13,701 bases of DNA from Granulosicoccus sp964435305 (GCA_964435305.1 CAYSZH010000128.1:1-13701), one strand, 5' to 3'; counted from the stretch's first letter, positions 1 to 7,685 are shown. Numbers and translations are program-made. Notes: generated by a model not told the origin, from the sequence alone.

Positions 1-327
1 CATGTGCAGGCAACTGTGGAATCGCATCAAACGATAACGTCTATCCCAGTCCAGCTGCAAAGTTGCAGTTGAACCAAGGCGTAGCATTGAGCTGTCTTCA
101 ACAAGGTGTACAAGCTCACCGGTTTCCTTGTCCTTTTGAGTGTTCGTGACAGTGATAGATTGTCCGTCGGCTAACACGATGCTACCGGTATCGCCCAATT
201 GGCCGCCGCTGTGTGGATAAAACACGGTTTGATCAAACTGCACACCACGTTCATCGAGAGTGATGACTTTGCTACTGCAGTTTTTTAGATAGCTGTCATG
301 TCGAAAAAGCTCTTCAGTGCGTGACAT
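1..327 (-). CDS. AlaX-type alanyl-tRNA editing protein (N-terminal 109 residues, cut by window edge)
   Basis: The reading frame is open from an ATG at 325-327 to the left edge, so only the first 109 residues are present. Residues 36-48 hold the FYPHSGGQLGDTG signature of the AlaX and AlaRS/ThrRS second-additional-domain editing family. Residues 104-108 read HSCLH, matching the HxxxH zinc-binding motif of the editing site. Known family members are free-standing cytosolic hydrolases that remove mischarged serine or glycine from tRNA-Ala. The start is supported by AAGG about 8 bases upstream and by the lack of an aminoacylation domain before the editing domain, which separates it from full-length AlaRS. 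It lies 49 bases downstream of the DUF4396 gene on the same strand and is probably cotranscribed with it. The second zinc-ligand motif would lie outside the window, so the AlaX subtype cannot be decided. Confidence 0.9.
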   Translation of the reverse strand, partial: MSRTEELFRHDSYLKNCSSKVITLDERGVQFDQTVFYPHSGGQLGDTGSIVLADGQSITVTNTQKDKETGELVHLVEDSSMLRLGSTATLQLDWDRRYRLMRFHSCLHM

Positions 328-376
328 TGAATTGGCCTTGTCTAATGAGTCGGAAAATGGCTTATCGTTTTCTTGC

Positions 377-823
377 TCAGTGGCAGGCTTTGCCCAGCAC
401 CTTCAAGCGCCAGTAGTTATAAGGTAGTGGGGCGAGAAAGCCTGCCATTAGCATGATTGGTACAACCCACCAGGTTAGCCGCGCACCACCTGTCAGCCCC
501 ACATCGACGATGTTCATAGCAGCTTCCATTGCCACCATCGAAATAAGGGACATACCAGCGGCGGTTTTGAATGCCATTTTAAGTGGCATTTGTCGCGACA
601 AAATGGTGGTTTCCAGCGCAATGGATGTGAGGATTCCGTTGACAATGGCCAATGACATAATTGCCATGGTAGACCAGGGTATACCGGTGAGCTGGAAGAA
701 TAAAATGGTGCCCAAATCACCAATCGAACAGCCTAGCAAACACCAGGACGTGTTAATCGAAGCCTGTTTCCAAGTGTGTTTACATTGCCAGTTGGTGTCT
801 GCAATGGACGAAATAGCACTCAT
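377..823 (-). CDS. DUF4396 domain membrane protein
   Basis: This 148-residue protein matches the DUF4396 family as I remember it: a short polar N-terminus, then W27-C-LLGCSIGD (residues 27-36), then alternating hydrophobic segments. Membrane-spanning stretches are likely near residues 28-46, 51-71, 86-106 and 117-135, so it should be an inner-membrane protein. Conserved-looking features are the Cys pair C28/C32, the ALETTIL segment (69-75) and MEAAMNIVD (99-107). No function is established for the family that I can name. The Cys pair and buried acidic residues are only suggestive of a metal or redox role. The ATG at 821-823 has only a weak upstream AGGT. The next gene on the strand encodes an AlaX editing hydrolase 49 bases away, so the two probably share a transcript, but a functional link is unproven. 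Confidence 0.82.
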   Translation of the reverse strand: MSAISSIADTNWQCKHTWKQASINTSWCLLGCSIGDLGTILFFQLTGIPWSTMAIMSLAIVNGILTSIALETTILSRQMPLKMAFKTAAGMSLISMVAMEAAMNIVDVGLTGGARLTWWVVPIMLMAGFLAPLPYNYWRLKVLGKACH

Positions 824-862
824 ACGCTAAAGACCTGTTAACTGCCGCTGTACTGTGTATAT

Positions 863-891
863 ATTAAAGTATCACGATCTAGATGTGCGAA
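863..891 (-). promoter_or_regulatory. Possible sigma-70 promoter for the DUF4396-alaX unit
   Basis: On the minus strand a -35-like TTCGCA (886-891) is followed after 17 bases by a -10-like TTTAAT (863-868), placing a transcription start roughly 33 bases before the DUF4396 start codon. The -35 element matches the consensus at 4 of 6 positions and the -10 at 5 of 6. Such matches arise often by chance in AT-rich DNA, so this is a weak prediction. Confidence 0.3.
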
Positions 892-1252
892 GTTTACTGC
901 ACAAAATATGATGCTGTTCAGGCACAGTGGTAATCGGTAATGTTAGCCAAAATCTGCAGCCAAATTCGTTGCATTAAACACGCCCTCATCAACGGAGAAT
1001 TAAGCGTCTCTGTTCAACGTTTTTCTAGTAGTAAAGCCCGAGTCAAATGAGAGCCTTTCGTCGCGCCTTGGGCATTCTGAGGCTTTCTGACGCATGGTTG
1101 GGTTGCTGGGTATCGCTTCGACACTTGTAGCGTTTGAAAAAGAGAGAAAAACTATTAGTAGGATGAATTCATCATACTGGGTCTACTTGGGATGATCTTA
1201 GGATATGACTCCTTGAGGGGGTTTCTTTCGCGCAAAGATTCGGCACCTGCGG

Positions 1253-1280
1253 TAAGTTAACGCTTGCCAGATTAAGTTAA
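1253..1280. repeat. Direct repeat TAAGTTAA, two copies 20 bases apart
   Basis: TAAGTTAA occurs at 1253-1260 and again at 1273-1280, so the copies start 20 bases apart, about two helical turns. They sit 28-55 bases upstream of the aldo/keto reductase start codon. The spacing and place would suit a transcription-factor site, but chance recurrence of an AT-rich octamer is possible. Confidence 0.35.
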
Positions 1281-1284
1281 ACTC

Positions 1285-1298
1285 GTCCTTTTTAGGAC
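1285..1298 (+). promoter_or_regulatory. Hairpin overlapping the ribosome-binding site of the aldo/keto reductase gene
   Basis: GTCCT (1285-1289) and AGGAC (1294-1298) form a perfect 5-bp stem around a TTTT loop. The AGGA at 1294-1297 is the only good Shine-Dalgarno candidate for the ATG at 1308, with 10 bases of spacing, so the stem would hide it in the mRNA. A 5-bp stem is only marginally stable; any role in translation control is inference. Confidence 0.35.
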
Positions 1299-1307
1299 AA
1301 TAATAAA

Positions 1308-2285
1308 ATGAAATTCAGAAAACTTGGCGCAAGTGGCATCGACGCATCGGTTGTCGCATTTGGTGCCTGGGCCATTGGTGGCTGGAAGTGGGGTGGTACC
1401 GATGCCAAGCAATCCATTGCTGCCATCCATGCAGCGCTAGACAGTGGCATTAATTTTATCGACACCGCAGCCGTCTATGGTTTTGGCTTTTCCGAGGAAC
1501 TCGTTGGTAAAGCACTTGAAGGTGTCGATAGAAGTAAGGTTATTGTTGCCTCGAAATGTGGATTAAGATGGGATATCGAGTCTCCTACATTACATGCGCA
1601 GAGCGAAGGCAAGAGCATTTACAGATCACTCAACAAAGAATCAATTATGTGGGAAGTCGAACAAAGTTTGCAGCGGCTGAAAACAGATTATATTGACTTA
1701 TATCAAACGCATTGGCCAGACCCTTCTACGCCACCTGAAGACGTGATGCAAACACTGCTTGAATTAAAAGAACAAGGCAAAGTTAGAGCGGTGGGGTTTT
1801 GTAACGCTGAGCTTGCGCATTTAGAGGGCGCAGCAAAGGTTGCACCGATGGATACCGATCAGGAGCGCTACAGCTTGCTAGATCGGGAACGTGATAGTGA
1901 CAACCTGCCTTATTGTGAAAAAAACGCGTTGGCGTTTTTAGCGTACTCACCCATTGCCCAAGGTTTACTAAGTGCAAAAATGGATCCTGGCAGAACCTTT
2001 GGCGAAGGTGATTTGCGCATAGGTAACCCGCGTTTTTCGAATGAAAACAGACAGGCGATAAATGATTTACTCGCCCCGGTGAGTGCATTGGCAGCCGAAA
2101 GCGGGCATACCGTAGAGCAATTGGTTTTAGCATGGACCTTACTACAACCGGGTATGACCCATGTGTTGGTTGGAGCCCGTAATACTGAGCAGGCCATCAG
2201 CAATGCGAAAACTGGATCGTTGGTGCTAGATGATGAACAATATAAAATCGTGGATACCGCGGCGGCGGCGTGGTCGGGCTTTTAG
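1308..2285 (+). CDS. Aldo/keto reductase
   Basis: A 325-residue protein of normal length for the aldo/keto reductase superfamily, a cytosolic TIM barrel that uses NADPH to reduce aldehydes or ketones. The full catalytic tetrad is visible: D52 (FIDTA), Y57 (AVYG), K83 (ASKCG) and H135 (QTHWPD). The N-terminal RKLGxSG opening, the YSLLDRE segment and the AYSPIAQGLL segment are typical of the AKR11/IolS-like and YajO-like clades, and the VLVGARN stretch near the C-terminus is the usual cofactor-phosphate region. The substrate cannot be read from the sequence. The start ATG has AGGA 10 bases upstream, partly locked in a small hairpin. The gene stands alone on its strand and ends 11 bases from the stop of the convergent dnaE2, leaving no room for a separate terminator. 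Confidence 0.95.
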   Translation: MKFRKLGASGIDASVVAFGAWAIGGWKWGGTDAKQSIAAIHAALDSGINFIDTAAVYGFGFSEELVGKALEGVDRSKVIVASKCGLRWDIESPTLHAQSEGKSIYRSLNKESIMWEVEQSLQRLKTDYIDLYQTHWPDPSTPPEDVMQTLLELKEQGKVRAVGFCNAELAHLEGAAKVAPMDTDQERYSLLDRERDSDNLPYCEKNALAFLAYSPIAQGLLSAKMDPGRTFGEGDLRIGNPRFSNENRQAINDLLAPVSALAAESGHTVEQLVLAWTLLQPGMTHVLVGARNTEQAISNAKTGSLVLDDEQYKIVDTAAAAWSGF

Positions 2286-2296
2286 TTGTCGGTTTT

Positions 2297-5200
2297 TTAG
2301 TGGAAATTGCGTGAATGGGTGCTAATCTCGCCTAGCATCCAGCTTAAGTCTTCTATCTTTCGTGCAACTAAATGAACAACGCCTTGTTCGCGTTGCGTAA
2401 CACCATATACGCTCACCATTTTGGCTCTTAAGACTTCCTGGCGAAAGAGCTCGACAATATGCTCCCATACGATGACATTAACCGGGCCGTTTTCATCTTC
2501 GATGGTTAAAAACATAACGCCTTTTGCGCTACCTGGGCGTTGTCGTACCTTGATGATGCCAGCAAGCCTTGCCGTTCTGCCATTAGGGATTACTGACCAG
2601 CTGGCTGAATCAATGATGCGCCGCTGTGTGAGTTTTTGTCGTAGTAACGATAAGGGGTGCCGACCCAGTGTTAGGCCCATACTTAAATAGTCGGCAACAA
2701 TGTTTTCGCCTTCTGTTGGTTCAGGCAATGCCAATTGGGGTTCGTAGGCTGATGCCTGCTCAAGTAGTTCAGGCAATTGCTCAACACCCAGCAGATCCCA
2801 CTGCGCTTGATGTCTGTCGCCGCTGATATGTTCTAGTGCGCCAGCAATGGCTAACGCTTGTTGATCGGTTTTATTAATGCCACTGCGCCTGACCAGGTCT
2901 GCAGCACTTATAAAAGGGCCATGTTGACGTGCTGCCAACACTTGTTCAGCGCCGGTTTCAGACAAGCGAGCGACCAACCTGAATCCTAGCCTGACAGCCG
3001 GTTCGCCGTGCTTTGAAGGTGTTGGGTCAGGTACCAGTTGGTGATCGTACTCGCTGATGTTGATGTCCAGTGGCAAGATAGTAACGCCGTGTCGACGAGC
3101 ATCTTGAGTTAGATCGGAAGGATCATAAAACCCTAATGGTTGGCTGTTTAACATTGCGCATACAAATGCAGCAGGCTCATGGCATTTGAGGTAGCAGGAG
3201 ACATAGACAAGCAGTGCAAAGCTTGCTGCATGTGATTCAGGGAAGCCGTATTCGCCAAAGCCTTCAATTTGTTTGAATATCGCTTCTGCAAATTCTTGTT
3301 CGTAGCCGTTATTTAACATGCCGTTAATGACTTCATCTTTAAAGCGAGTAACTGCACCGACTCTGCGCCAGGCTGCCATCGAACGGCGTAGCTGATCGGC
3401 CTGGCCTGCACTAAAACCTGCTGCAACCATAGCGATTTCCATAACCTGCTCTTGAAATACAGGTACGCCTAAAGTGCGTTGCAGTACGCGCTCAAGTGCC
3501 TTGTTGGGGTAGGTGACAGGGGCTGTGCCCTGGCGTCGTTGCAGATAGGGATTAACCATGCCGCCTTGTATAGGGCCTGGGCGGACAATGGCAACTTCAA
3601 TCACCAGATCATAGTAATTGCGTGGCCTTAAGCGTGGCAACATCGACATTTGAGCACGCGATTCAATTTGGAATACGCCAATGGTATCGGCTTTGCAGAT
3701 CATGTCGTAGGTGGGTGTATCGTCAGCCGGTATGTTGGCCATGGTGTATTGAATGTTGCGAAAATCAGCGATCAAATTGAAGCACTTATTTATTGCTGTG
3801 AGCATACCCAATGCCAACACATCAACTTTCAACAGGCCGAGTTCCTCAAGATCATCTTTGTCCCACTGAATAATGGTGCGATCGGGCATGGCAGCGTTTT
3901 CCACCGGTACCAGCGTGGATAAATCGTTGTCAGATATAACGAAACCACCAACATGCTGAGAAAGGTGCCTTGGAAAGCCTAGTAGTTGTTCGAGCAACCA
4001 GGCAAAGCGTTTCATTAGCGGGCTTTGGCTATCAAAGCCCATGCCTTCGAGACGTTCGGCGATGACATTAGGACCATCCCACCAGGTCATTGATTTTGAT
4101 AAGGCATCGACTTGTTCTTCTTGTAAACCCAGTACTTTGCCGATATCGCGTACGGCGCTACGTTTACGATAACAAATAACGGTAGCCGCAATTGCAGCAC
4201 GATGCCGACCGTATTTTGCATAAATGTACTGGATAACTTCTTCACGCCTGGCGTGTTCAAAATCAACATCGATATCAGGTGGTTCATTTCGCTCTTTAGA
4301 AATGAACCGCTCAAATAACATGCTGGTTCTGGACGGATCAACTTCTGTGATACCCAGTGCATAACATACGGCTGAATTGGCAGCCGAGCCCCGGCCTTGG
4401 CATAAAATATATTGACTGCGTGCGTAGTGAACAATATCGTAAACCGTGAGGAAGTACGATTCGTACTGCATCTCTTTTATCAATTGCAGTTCATGCTCGA
4501 TTTGTTCGATAACCTCGTGGTCGACGCCATCTGGCCAGCGCCATTGCATGCCTTCCAAGGTCAGCTGGCGCAGGTACTCGCTTGCTGTTAATTCAGCGGG
4601 CACTACCTCTTTTGGATATTGGTAATTCAGTTCGCTTAATTCAAACGAACACAGAGCGGCGACATCTGCACTGTTTTGCAGTGCCTGATGTGGATAGATA
4701 GAACACAATGCACGTGCATCGCGCAGATAGCGTTCGCCGTTAGGGTAGAGTTTTCGTCCAGCGTTATCCAGGGTGCAATTGTGTTTTATACAAGTGAGCA
4801 CATCTTGCAATGCACGACGTTGACGCCTGTGCATATGCACATCACCTGTTGCAACAATGGGTATATCGAAGCGGGTGCCTGTTTCAATAACCCAATGCAG
4901 ATGCTTTTGGTCGTAGGGGCCGTATTGCAGTGACAGTGCGAGAAAAGTGTTTGGCCCCAGCGTTTTAAACCAATCAAACCATGGGTCCAGGTGATCATCG
5001 ATAGGAGATGGGTAATAGGGTGGCACCAAAATTAAACAGCAGGTATGTAGCCCTGCATTGTCGATGAGCTCGCGTGAAATGCTGTACTCGCCTTTTTCGG
5101 CCGCTCTTCTGGATTGGGTGATAAGGCGGCACAGGCGCGAGTAGGCAAGACCATCTCTTGCCAGCGCAACAAGCCTGAAACCATCATCAAGCGCAAACTC

Positions 5201-5434
5201 GCTGCCCACAATGAGTTTGAAGCTGATTTCGCGTGCCCTGCCATAGGCTCGAACAACGCCTGCCATTGAGCATTCGTCGGTGATCGCCAGTGCGGTGTAT
5301 CCGAGGCTTGCGGCGGTATCGACCAGTTCTTCTGGGCGCGAGGCACCTCTTAAGAAACTGAAATTGGAGATGCAGTGGAGCTCGGCATATTCAACATGGG
5401 TAATCGTACTGTTTGTAGAGGTGTTAGTTTCCAT
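2297..5434 (-). CDS. dnaE2: Error-prone DNA polymerase DnaE2 (ImuC), SOS-regulated
   Basis: A 1045-residue C-family polymerase close to the usual DnaE2 length. The N-terminal PHP domain opens with YAELHCISNFSFLRGAS (from residue 16), the DnaE2 signature. The polymerase aspartates are intact: PDIDVDF (386-392) and the KVDVLALG strand (D538). GFGEYGFPESHAASFALL (725-742) is the conserved finger region, followed by helix-hairpin-helix sequence and an OB fold (about 955-1027). It lacks the extended C-terminal tail of replicative DnaE1. Known role: mutagenic translesion synthesis after DNA damage, normally with ImuA and ImuB, neither of which is encoded here. I chose the ATG at 5432-5434 because homologues begin shortly before YAELHC; an in-frame TTG at 5471-5473 would add 13 residues but lies inside the predicted promoter. 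A LexA box ends 3 bases before the chosen start. Confidence 0.97.
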   Translation of the reverse strand: METNTSTNSTITHVEYAELHCISNFSFLRGASRPEELVDTAASLGYTALAITDECSMAGVVRAYGRAREISFKLIVGSEFALDDGFRLVALARDGLAYSRLCRLITQSRRAAEKGEYSISRELIDNAGLHTCCLILVPPYYPSPIDDHLDPWFDWFKTLGPNTFLALSLQYGPYDQKHLHWVIETGTRFDIPIVATGDVHMHRRQRRALQDVLTCIKHNCTLDNAGRKLYPNGERYLRDARALCSIYPHQALQNSADVAALCSFELSELNYQYPKEVVPAELTASEYLRQLTLEGMQWRWPDGVDHEVIEQIEHELQLIKEMQYESYFLTVYDIVHYARSQYILCQGRGSAANSAVCYALGITEVDPSRTSMLFERFISKERNEPPDIDVDFEHARREEVIQYIYAKYGRHRAAIAATVICYRKRSAVRDIGKVLGLQEEQVDALSKSMTWWDGPNVIAERLEGMGFDSQSPLMKRFAWLLEQLLGFPRHLSQHVGGFVISDNDLSTLVPVENAAMPDRTIIQWDKDDLEELGLLKVDVLALGMLTAINKCFNLIADFRNIQYTMANIPADDTPTYDMICKADTIGVFQIESRAQMSMLPRLRPRNYYDLVIEVAIVRPGPIQGGMVNPYLQRRQGTAPVTYPNKALERVLQRTLGVPVFQEQVMEIAMVAAGFSAGQADQLRRSMAAWRRVGAVTRFKDEVINGMLNNGYEQEFAEAIFKQIEGFGEYGFPESHAASFALLVYVSCYLKCHEPAAFVCAMLNSQPLGFYDPSDLTQDARRHGVTILPLDINISEYDHQLVPDPTPSKHGEPAVRLGFRLVARLSETGAEQVLAARQHGPFISAADLVRRSGINKTDQQALAIAGALEHISGDRHQAQWDLLGVEQLPELLEQASAYEPQLALPEPTEGENIVADYLSMGLTLGRHPLSLLRQKLTQRRIIDSASWSVIPNGRTARLAGIIKVRQRPGSAKGVMFLTIEDENGPVNVIVWEHIVELFRQEVLRAKMVSVYGVTQREQGVVHLVARKIEDLSWMLGEISTHSRNFH

Positions 5435-5437
5435 GAG

Positions 5438-5453
5438 CTGTATAAATATACAG
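5438..5453 (-). promoter_or_regulatory. LexA (SOS) box of dnaE2
   Basis: CTGTATAAATATACAG fits CTGT-N8-ACAG exactly, with an all-AT core, and on the minus strand its upstream flank TA also fits the longer consensus. It lies just before the dnaE2 start codon and covers the predicted -10 element, where bound LexA would block RNA polymerase. This is the strongest regulatory site in the window. Confidence 0.93.
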
Positions 5454-5473
5454 TAATTGAGCCAAAAGGCCAA
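5445..5473 (-). promoter_or_regulatory. Predicted sigma-70 promoter of dnaE2
   Basis: On the minus strand TTGGCC (5468-5473) and TATATT (5445-5450) are separated by exactly 17 bases; the -10 matches at 5 of 6 positions and the -35 at 4 of 6. The -10 lies inside the LexA box. The expected start of transcription near 5438 would leave only about four bases before the ATG at 5434, so the mRNA may be nearly leaderless. Confidence 0.55.
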
Positions 5474-5615
5474 TCCTCTTTAAAAATGGCCCGGACAGGC
5501 CTTATATCTATGGGTTCTCATCGAAATGAGGTGCACATCACATAATCAATACTATTGGTTTAGTAGCGTGCAGTATTCCAGCTCTGTGGTCGATTACTTA
5601 ATTAGCAATAAGATC

Positions 5616-5639
5616 GCGCAAAGGATAGCGCAAGGGATG
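5616..5639 (+). repeat. Imperfect tandem 12-mer upstream of the GGDEF-EAL gene
   Basis: GCGCAAAGGATA (5616-5627) is followed directly by GCGCAAGGGATG (5628-5639), 10 of 12 bases identical. Both copies contain a Shine-Dalgarno-like AAGGA/AAGGG core. The second copy ends in an ATG that opens an 8-codon frame. It looks like a small local duplication. Confidence 0.45.
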
Positions 5640-5663
5640 AATAATAATCTAGACAACGATTAA
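5637..5663 (+). other. Possible 8-codon upstream ORF
   Basis: ATG at 5637 opens the frame M-N-N-N-L-D-N-D and stops at TAA 5661-5663, six bases before the GGDEF-EAL start codon. AAGGG lies right against the ATG, closer than ideal for it, and AAAGGA sits further back at 5620-5625. It may be chance, or a leader peptide that couples translation to the downstream gene, which has no good ribosome-binding site of its own. Confidence 0.25.
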
Positions 5664-5669
5664 AATAGT

Positions 5670-7685
5670 ATGTATCAAACCGGCCGCCAAAGATTGCACG
5701 AAGATAAAATCAGCGTATTGTCCTGCGTGCAAATACCTGTCTGGGTTTTTGATGTCGATGCGATGTGTATGGTTTGGGCAAACAAACCCGGTGTCTATTT
5801 CTGGAATGCAGATAACCTTGAAACCTTGCTTGAAAGAGACATGTCTGAAGGCATGTCTAATACAGTTAAATTAAAATTAAAACAAACTCGCGACGATTGC
5901 CAACAGACTGGAAAAACGGTTTCTGAACTTTGGACCGTGTATCCAAATGGTTCCCCGCAAACAGCTGAGATTGTTATAGCTCCAATTGAACTAGAAGATG
6001 GCCGAGCAGCGTTGTTGATTCAACGAGTTAATGCTGTGAATGGTGCAACCTCCAATACCTTGCATAGCGCGCAGGCCTTGTTGCATACCTCTACAATGAT
6101 CAGCATGTATGATAAGGACTATAATCGTGTTTATAGCAACCCGGCAGCCCGTGCGGCCAGTATGGGCGTGCATGAAAATTTACGTTCCATGTTTGTCTTT
6201 CAAGGCGATTTCGAGGATGTAATATCCTCATTATTCCATCAAGGTGAGTGCACAGTGGAGGCTGAGGTACGTACACAAAAAGGAAACAAATGGCATTCCA
6301 TCAGTGTTCAAATGAGCCCTGACTCAGTAACCGGAAACACCTCTATTCTCGTCAGTTCTATTGATATCACATCCAGAAGAAATGCTCAGCAGAAGGCACA
6401 TGATCTTGCTTATCTTGATTCACTGACTGGTTTATCAAATCGTTTTGCTCTGCTTGAGCATCTTAACGTTCTTGCCCGAAACCCTGAAAAACCGTTTTCT
6501 CTATATTTTATTGACTTAGATAGATTCAAAGTCATCAATGACTCACTTGGTCATAGGGTGGGCGATTCACTACTGATCGAGGTCGCTAAGCGTTTATCGT
6601 CAAGTGAATCAAAAGATCAGGGTTTGGTTGGTCGCTTAGGTGGAGATGAGTTTATAGTTGTAACACCAAATTTAAACGAAGCCGATAAGATCAAAGATCA
6701 TGTGATCAATATTGATCGGCTTTTAAATGTGCCTTTTAACATTGAGGGACATCAGCTGCATGTTGTTCCGAGCATCGGTGTTTGCCAATTTCCACAACAT
6801 GGCGCTAACACGACCGACCTAATGCGTAATGCTGACCTTGCGATGTATGCTGCTAAGGCGGCCAACGGTGGCTATCGGTTCTTTGATGAATCGATGAAAA
6901 TCGATGCTATGAATCGTTTGTCAATCGAAAACGAATTGGCGGTGGCCATTACAGAAAATCAGTTTGAAGTGTACTACCAGCCCAAGATATGCTCGTATGA
7001 AGATAAGGTTGCGGGTATGGAGGCCTTGGTACGCTGGAATCACCCTGAACGAGGGCTGGTTTCGCCCCTTGAATTTATAAGCGTAGCTGAAGAAACCGGT
7101 CTCATATCCAAAATTGGCGCGTGGGTAATGAATGAGTCGATGAACCAGCAAAAGTCCTGGCAAGATGCGGGATTTGATTTGTGTGTATCAATTAATATAT
7201 CACCGGTGCAATTTCGATCTAACGAATTAAAGTCGGTTATATCCAATGCGCTCGTGCGCAGCCAGTGCGACCCATCGCGAATAGAAGTGGAAATAACAGA
7301 ATCCATGCTGCTAGGTGATGCGGATTTAGTTTTTGACACACTTACGATGCTCAATGAGAAAGGTGTACAAATTTCTCTAGATGATTTTGGAACCGGTTAC
7401 TCCAACCTTGCCTATTTACAAAAATACCCACTGAGCTGTATGAAAATCGACAAAGCATTCCTTGACGATATGAGCAATACGGGTATTTTAGAGATGATTC
7501 TGGGAATGGGGAAGATGCTTGGCTTGCGTCTTGTTGCGGAGGGCGTGGAAACTTTACAACAAGCGCAATGGCTTCGCGAACATCAGTGCGATGAGTTACA
7601 GGGCTTCTATTTTGGCAAACCAATGCCGAAGGATGAAGCCACCAGATATCTAGTGGAATTTCAATCTAACGACAAGGCTGCCTAA
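5670..7685 (+). CDS. PAS-PAS-GGDEF-EAL cyclic-di-GMP signalling protein
   Basis: A 671-residue cytosolic protein with no signal peptide or membrane span. Two PAS-like sensor regions lie at about 14-120 and 135-235, the second running into a coiled linker ending ITSRRNAQQKAHDLAYLDSLTGL. The GGDEF domain (about 245-408) has an intact GGDEF at 324-328, so diguanylate cyclase activity is possible. The position of the RxxD product-inhibition site reads KDQG, so feedback inhibition is probably lost. The EAL domain (about 418-665) keeps its key residues: E451 of EAL, N509, E541, D571/D572 in DDFGTGYS, K592, E624 and Q644, so it should hydrolyse cyclic-di-GMP. Which activity dominates cannot be told. 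The start ATG lacks a clear Shine-Dalgarno. The TAA stop overlaps the TAG of the convergent gene. Confidence 0.95.
   Translation: MYQTGRQRLHEDKISVLSCVQIPVWVFDVDAMCMVWANKPGVYFWNADNLETLLERDMSEGMSNTVKLKLKQTRDDCQQTGKTVSELWTVYPNGSPQTAEIVIAPIELEDGRAALLIQRVNAVNGATSNTLHSAQALLHTSTMISMYDKDYNRVYSNPAARAASMGVHENLRSMFVFQGDFEDVISSLFHQGECTVEAEVRTQKGNKWHSISVQMSPDSVTGNTSILVSSIDITSRRNAQQKAHDLAYLDSLTGLSNRFALLEHLNVLARNPEKPFSLYFIDLDRFKVINDSLGHRVGDSLLIEVAKRLSSSESKDQGLVGRLGGDEFIVVTPNLNEADKIKDHVINIDRLLNVPFNIEGHQLHVVPSIGVCQFPQHGANTTDLMRNADLAMYAAKAANGGYRFFDESMKIDAMNRLSIENELAVAITENQFEVYYQPKICSYEDKVAGMEALVRWNHPERGLVSPLEFISVAEETGLISKIGAWVMNESMNQQKSWQDAGFDLCVSINISPVQFRSNELKSVISNALVRSQCDPSRIEVEITESMLLGDADLVFDTLTMLNEKGVQISLDDFGTGYSNLAYLQKYPLSCMKIDKAFLDDMSNTGILEMILGMGKMLGLRLVAEGVETLQQAQWLREHQCDELQGFYFGKPMPKDEATRYLVEFQSNDKAA

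Larger units (their letters stand above)
831..1307. other. Gene-free stretch between DUF4396 and the aldo/keto reductase
   Basis: About 480 bases separate two divergently transcribed genes. I find no convincing coding frame, tRNA or transposon end. What can be named is a weak minus-strand promoter near 863-891, a TAAGTTAA direct repeat at 1253-1280 and a small hairpin at 1285-1298. The centre (about 960-1200) shows nothing I recognise. It could hold a long leader, a small RNA or a decayed gene. Confidence 0.6.

Noticed and set aside
453..830. A 125-codon plus-strand frame opposite the DUF4396 gene
   Set aside because: It is an antisense shadow; the minus-strand frame has the family motifs and membrane segments.
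853..868. A second LexA-like site, CTGT then an AT-rich core
   Set aside because: The second half reads TAAA instead of ACAG, so only one half-site is present; probably chance in AT-rich DNA.
1047..1130. Small ORF starting at ATG 1047 in the gene-free stretch
   Set aside because: It has under 30 codons, no ribosome-binding site and no recognisable sequence.
1783..2203. Minus-strand open frames opposite the aldo/keto reductase
   Set aside because: Shadows of a gene whose catalytic tetrad and conserved segments are in the plus-strand frame.
5435..5473. Longer dnaE2 form starting at TTG 5471-5473
   Set aside because: The added 13 residues are hydrophobic and unlike family N-termini, AAGAGGA lies with no spacing before the TTG, and the segment overlaps the predicted promoter and LexA box.
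5517..5530. Small hairpin CTCAT-CGAA-ATGAG between dnaE2 and the GGDEF-EAL gene
   Set aside because: Only five pairs, no T run and no clear relation to either start; too weak to annotate.
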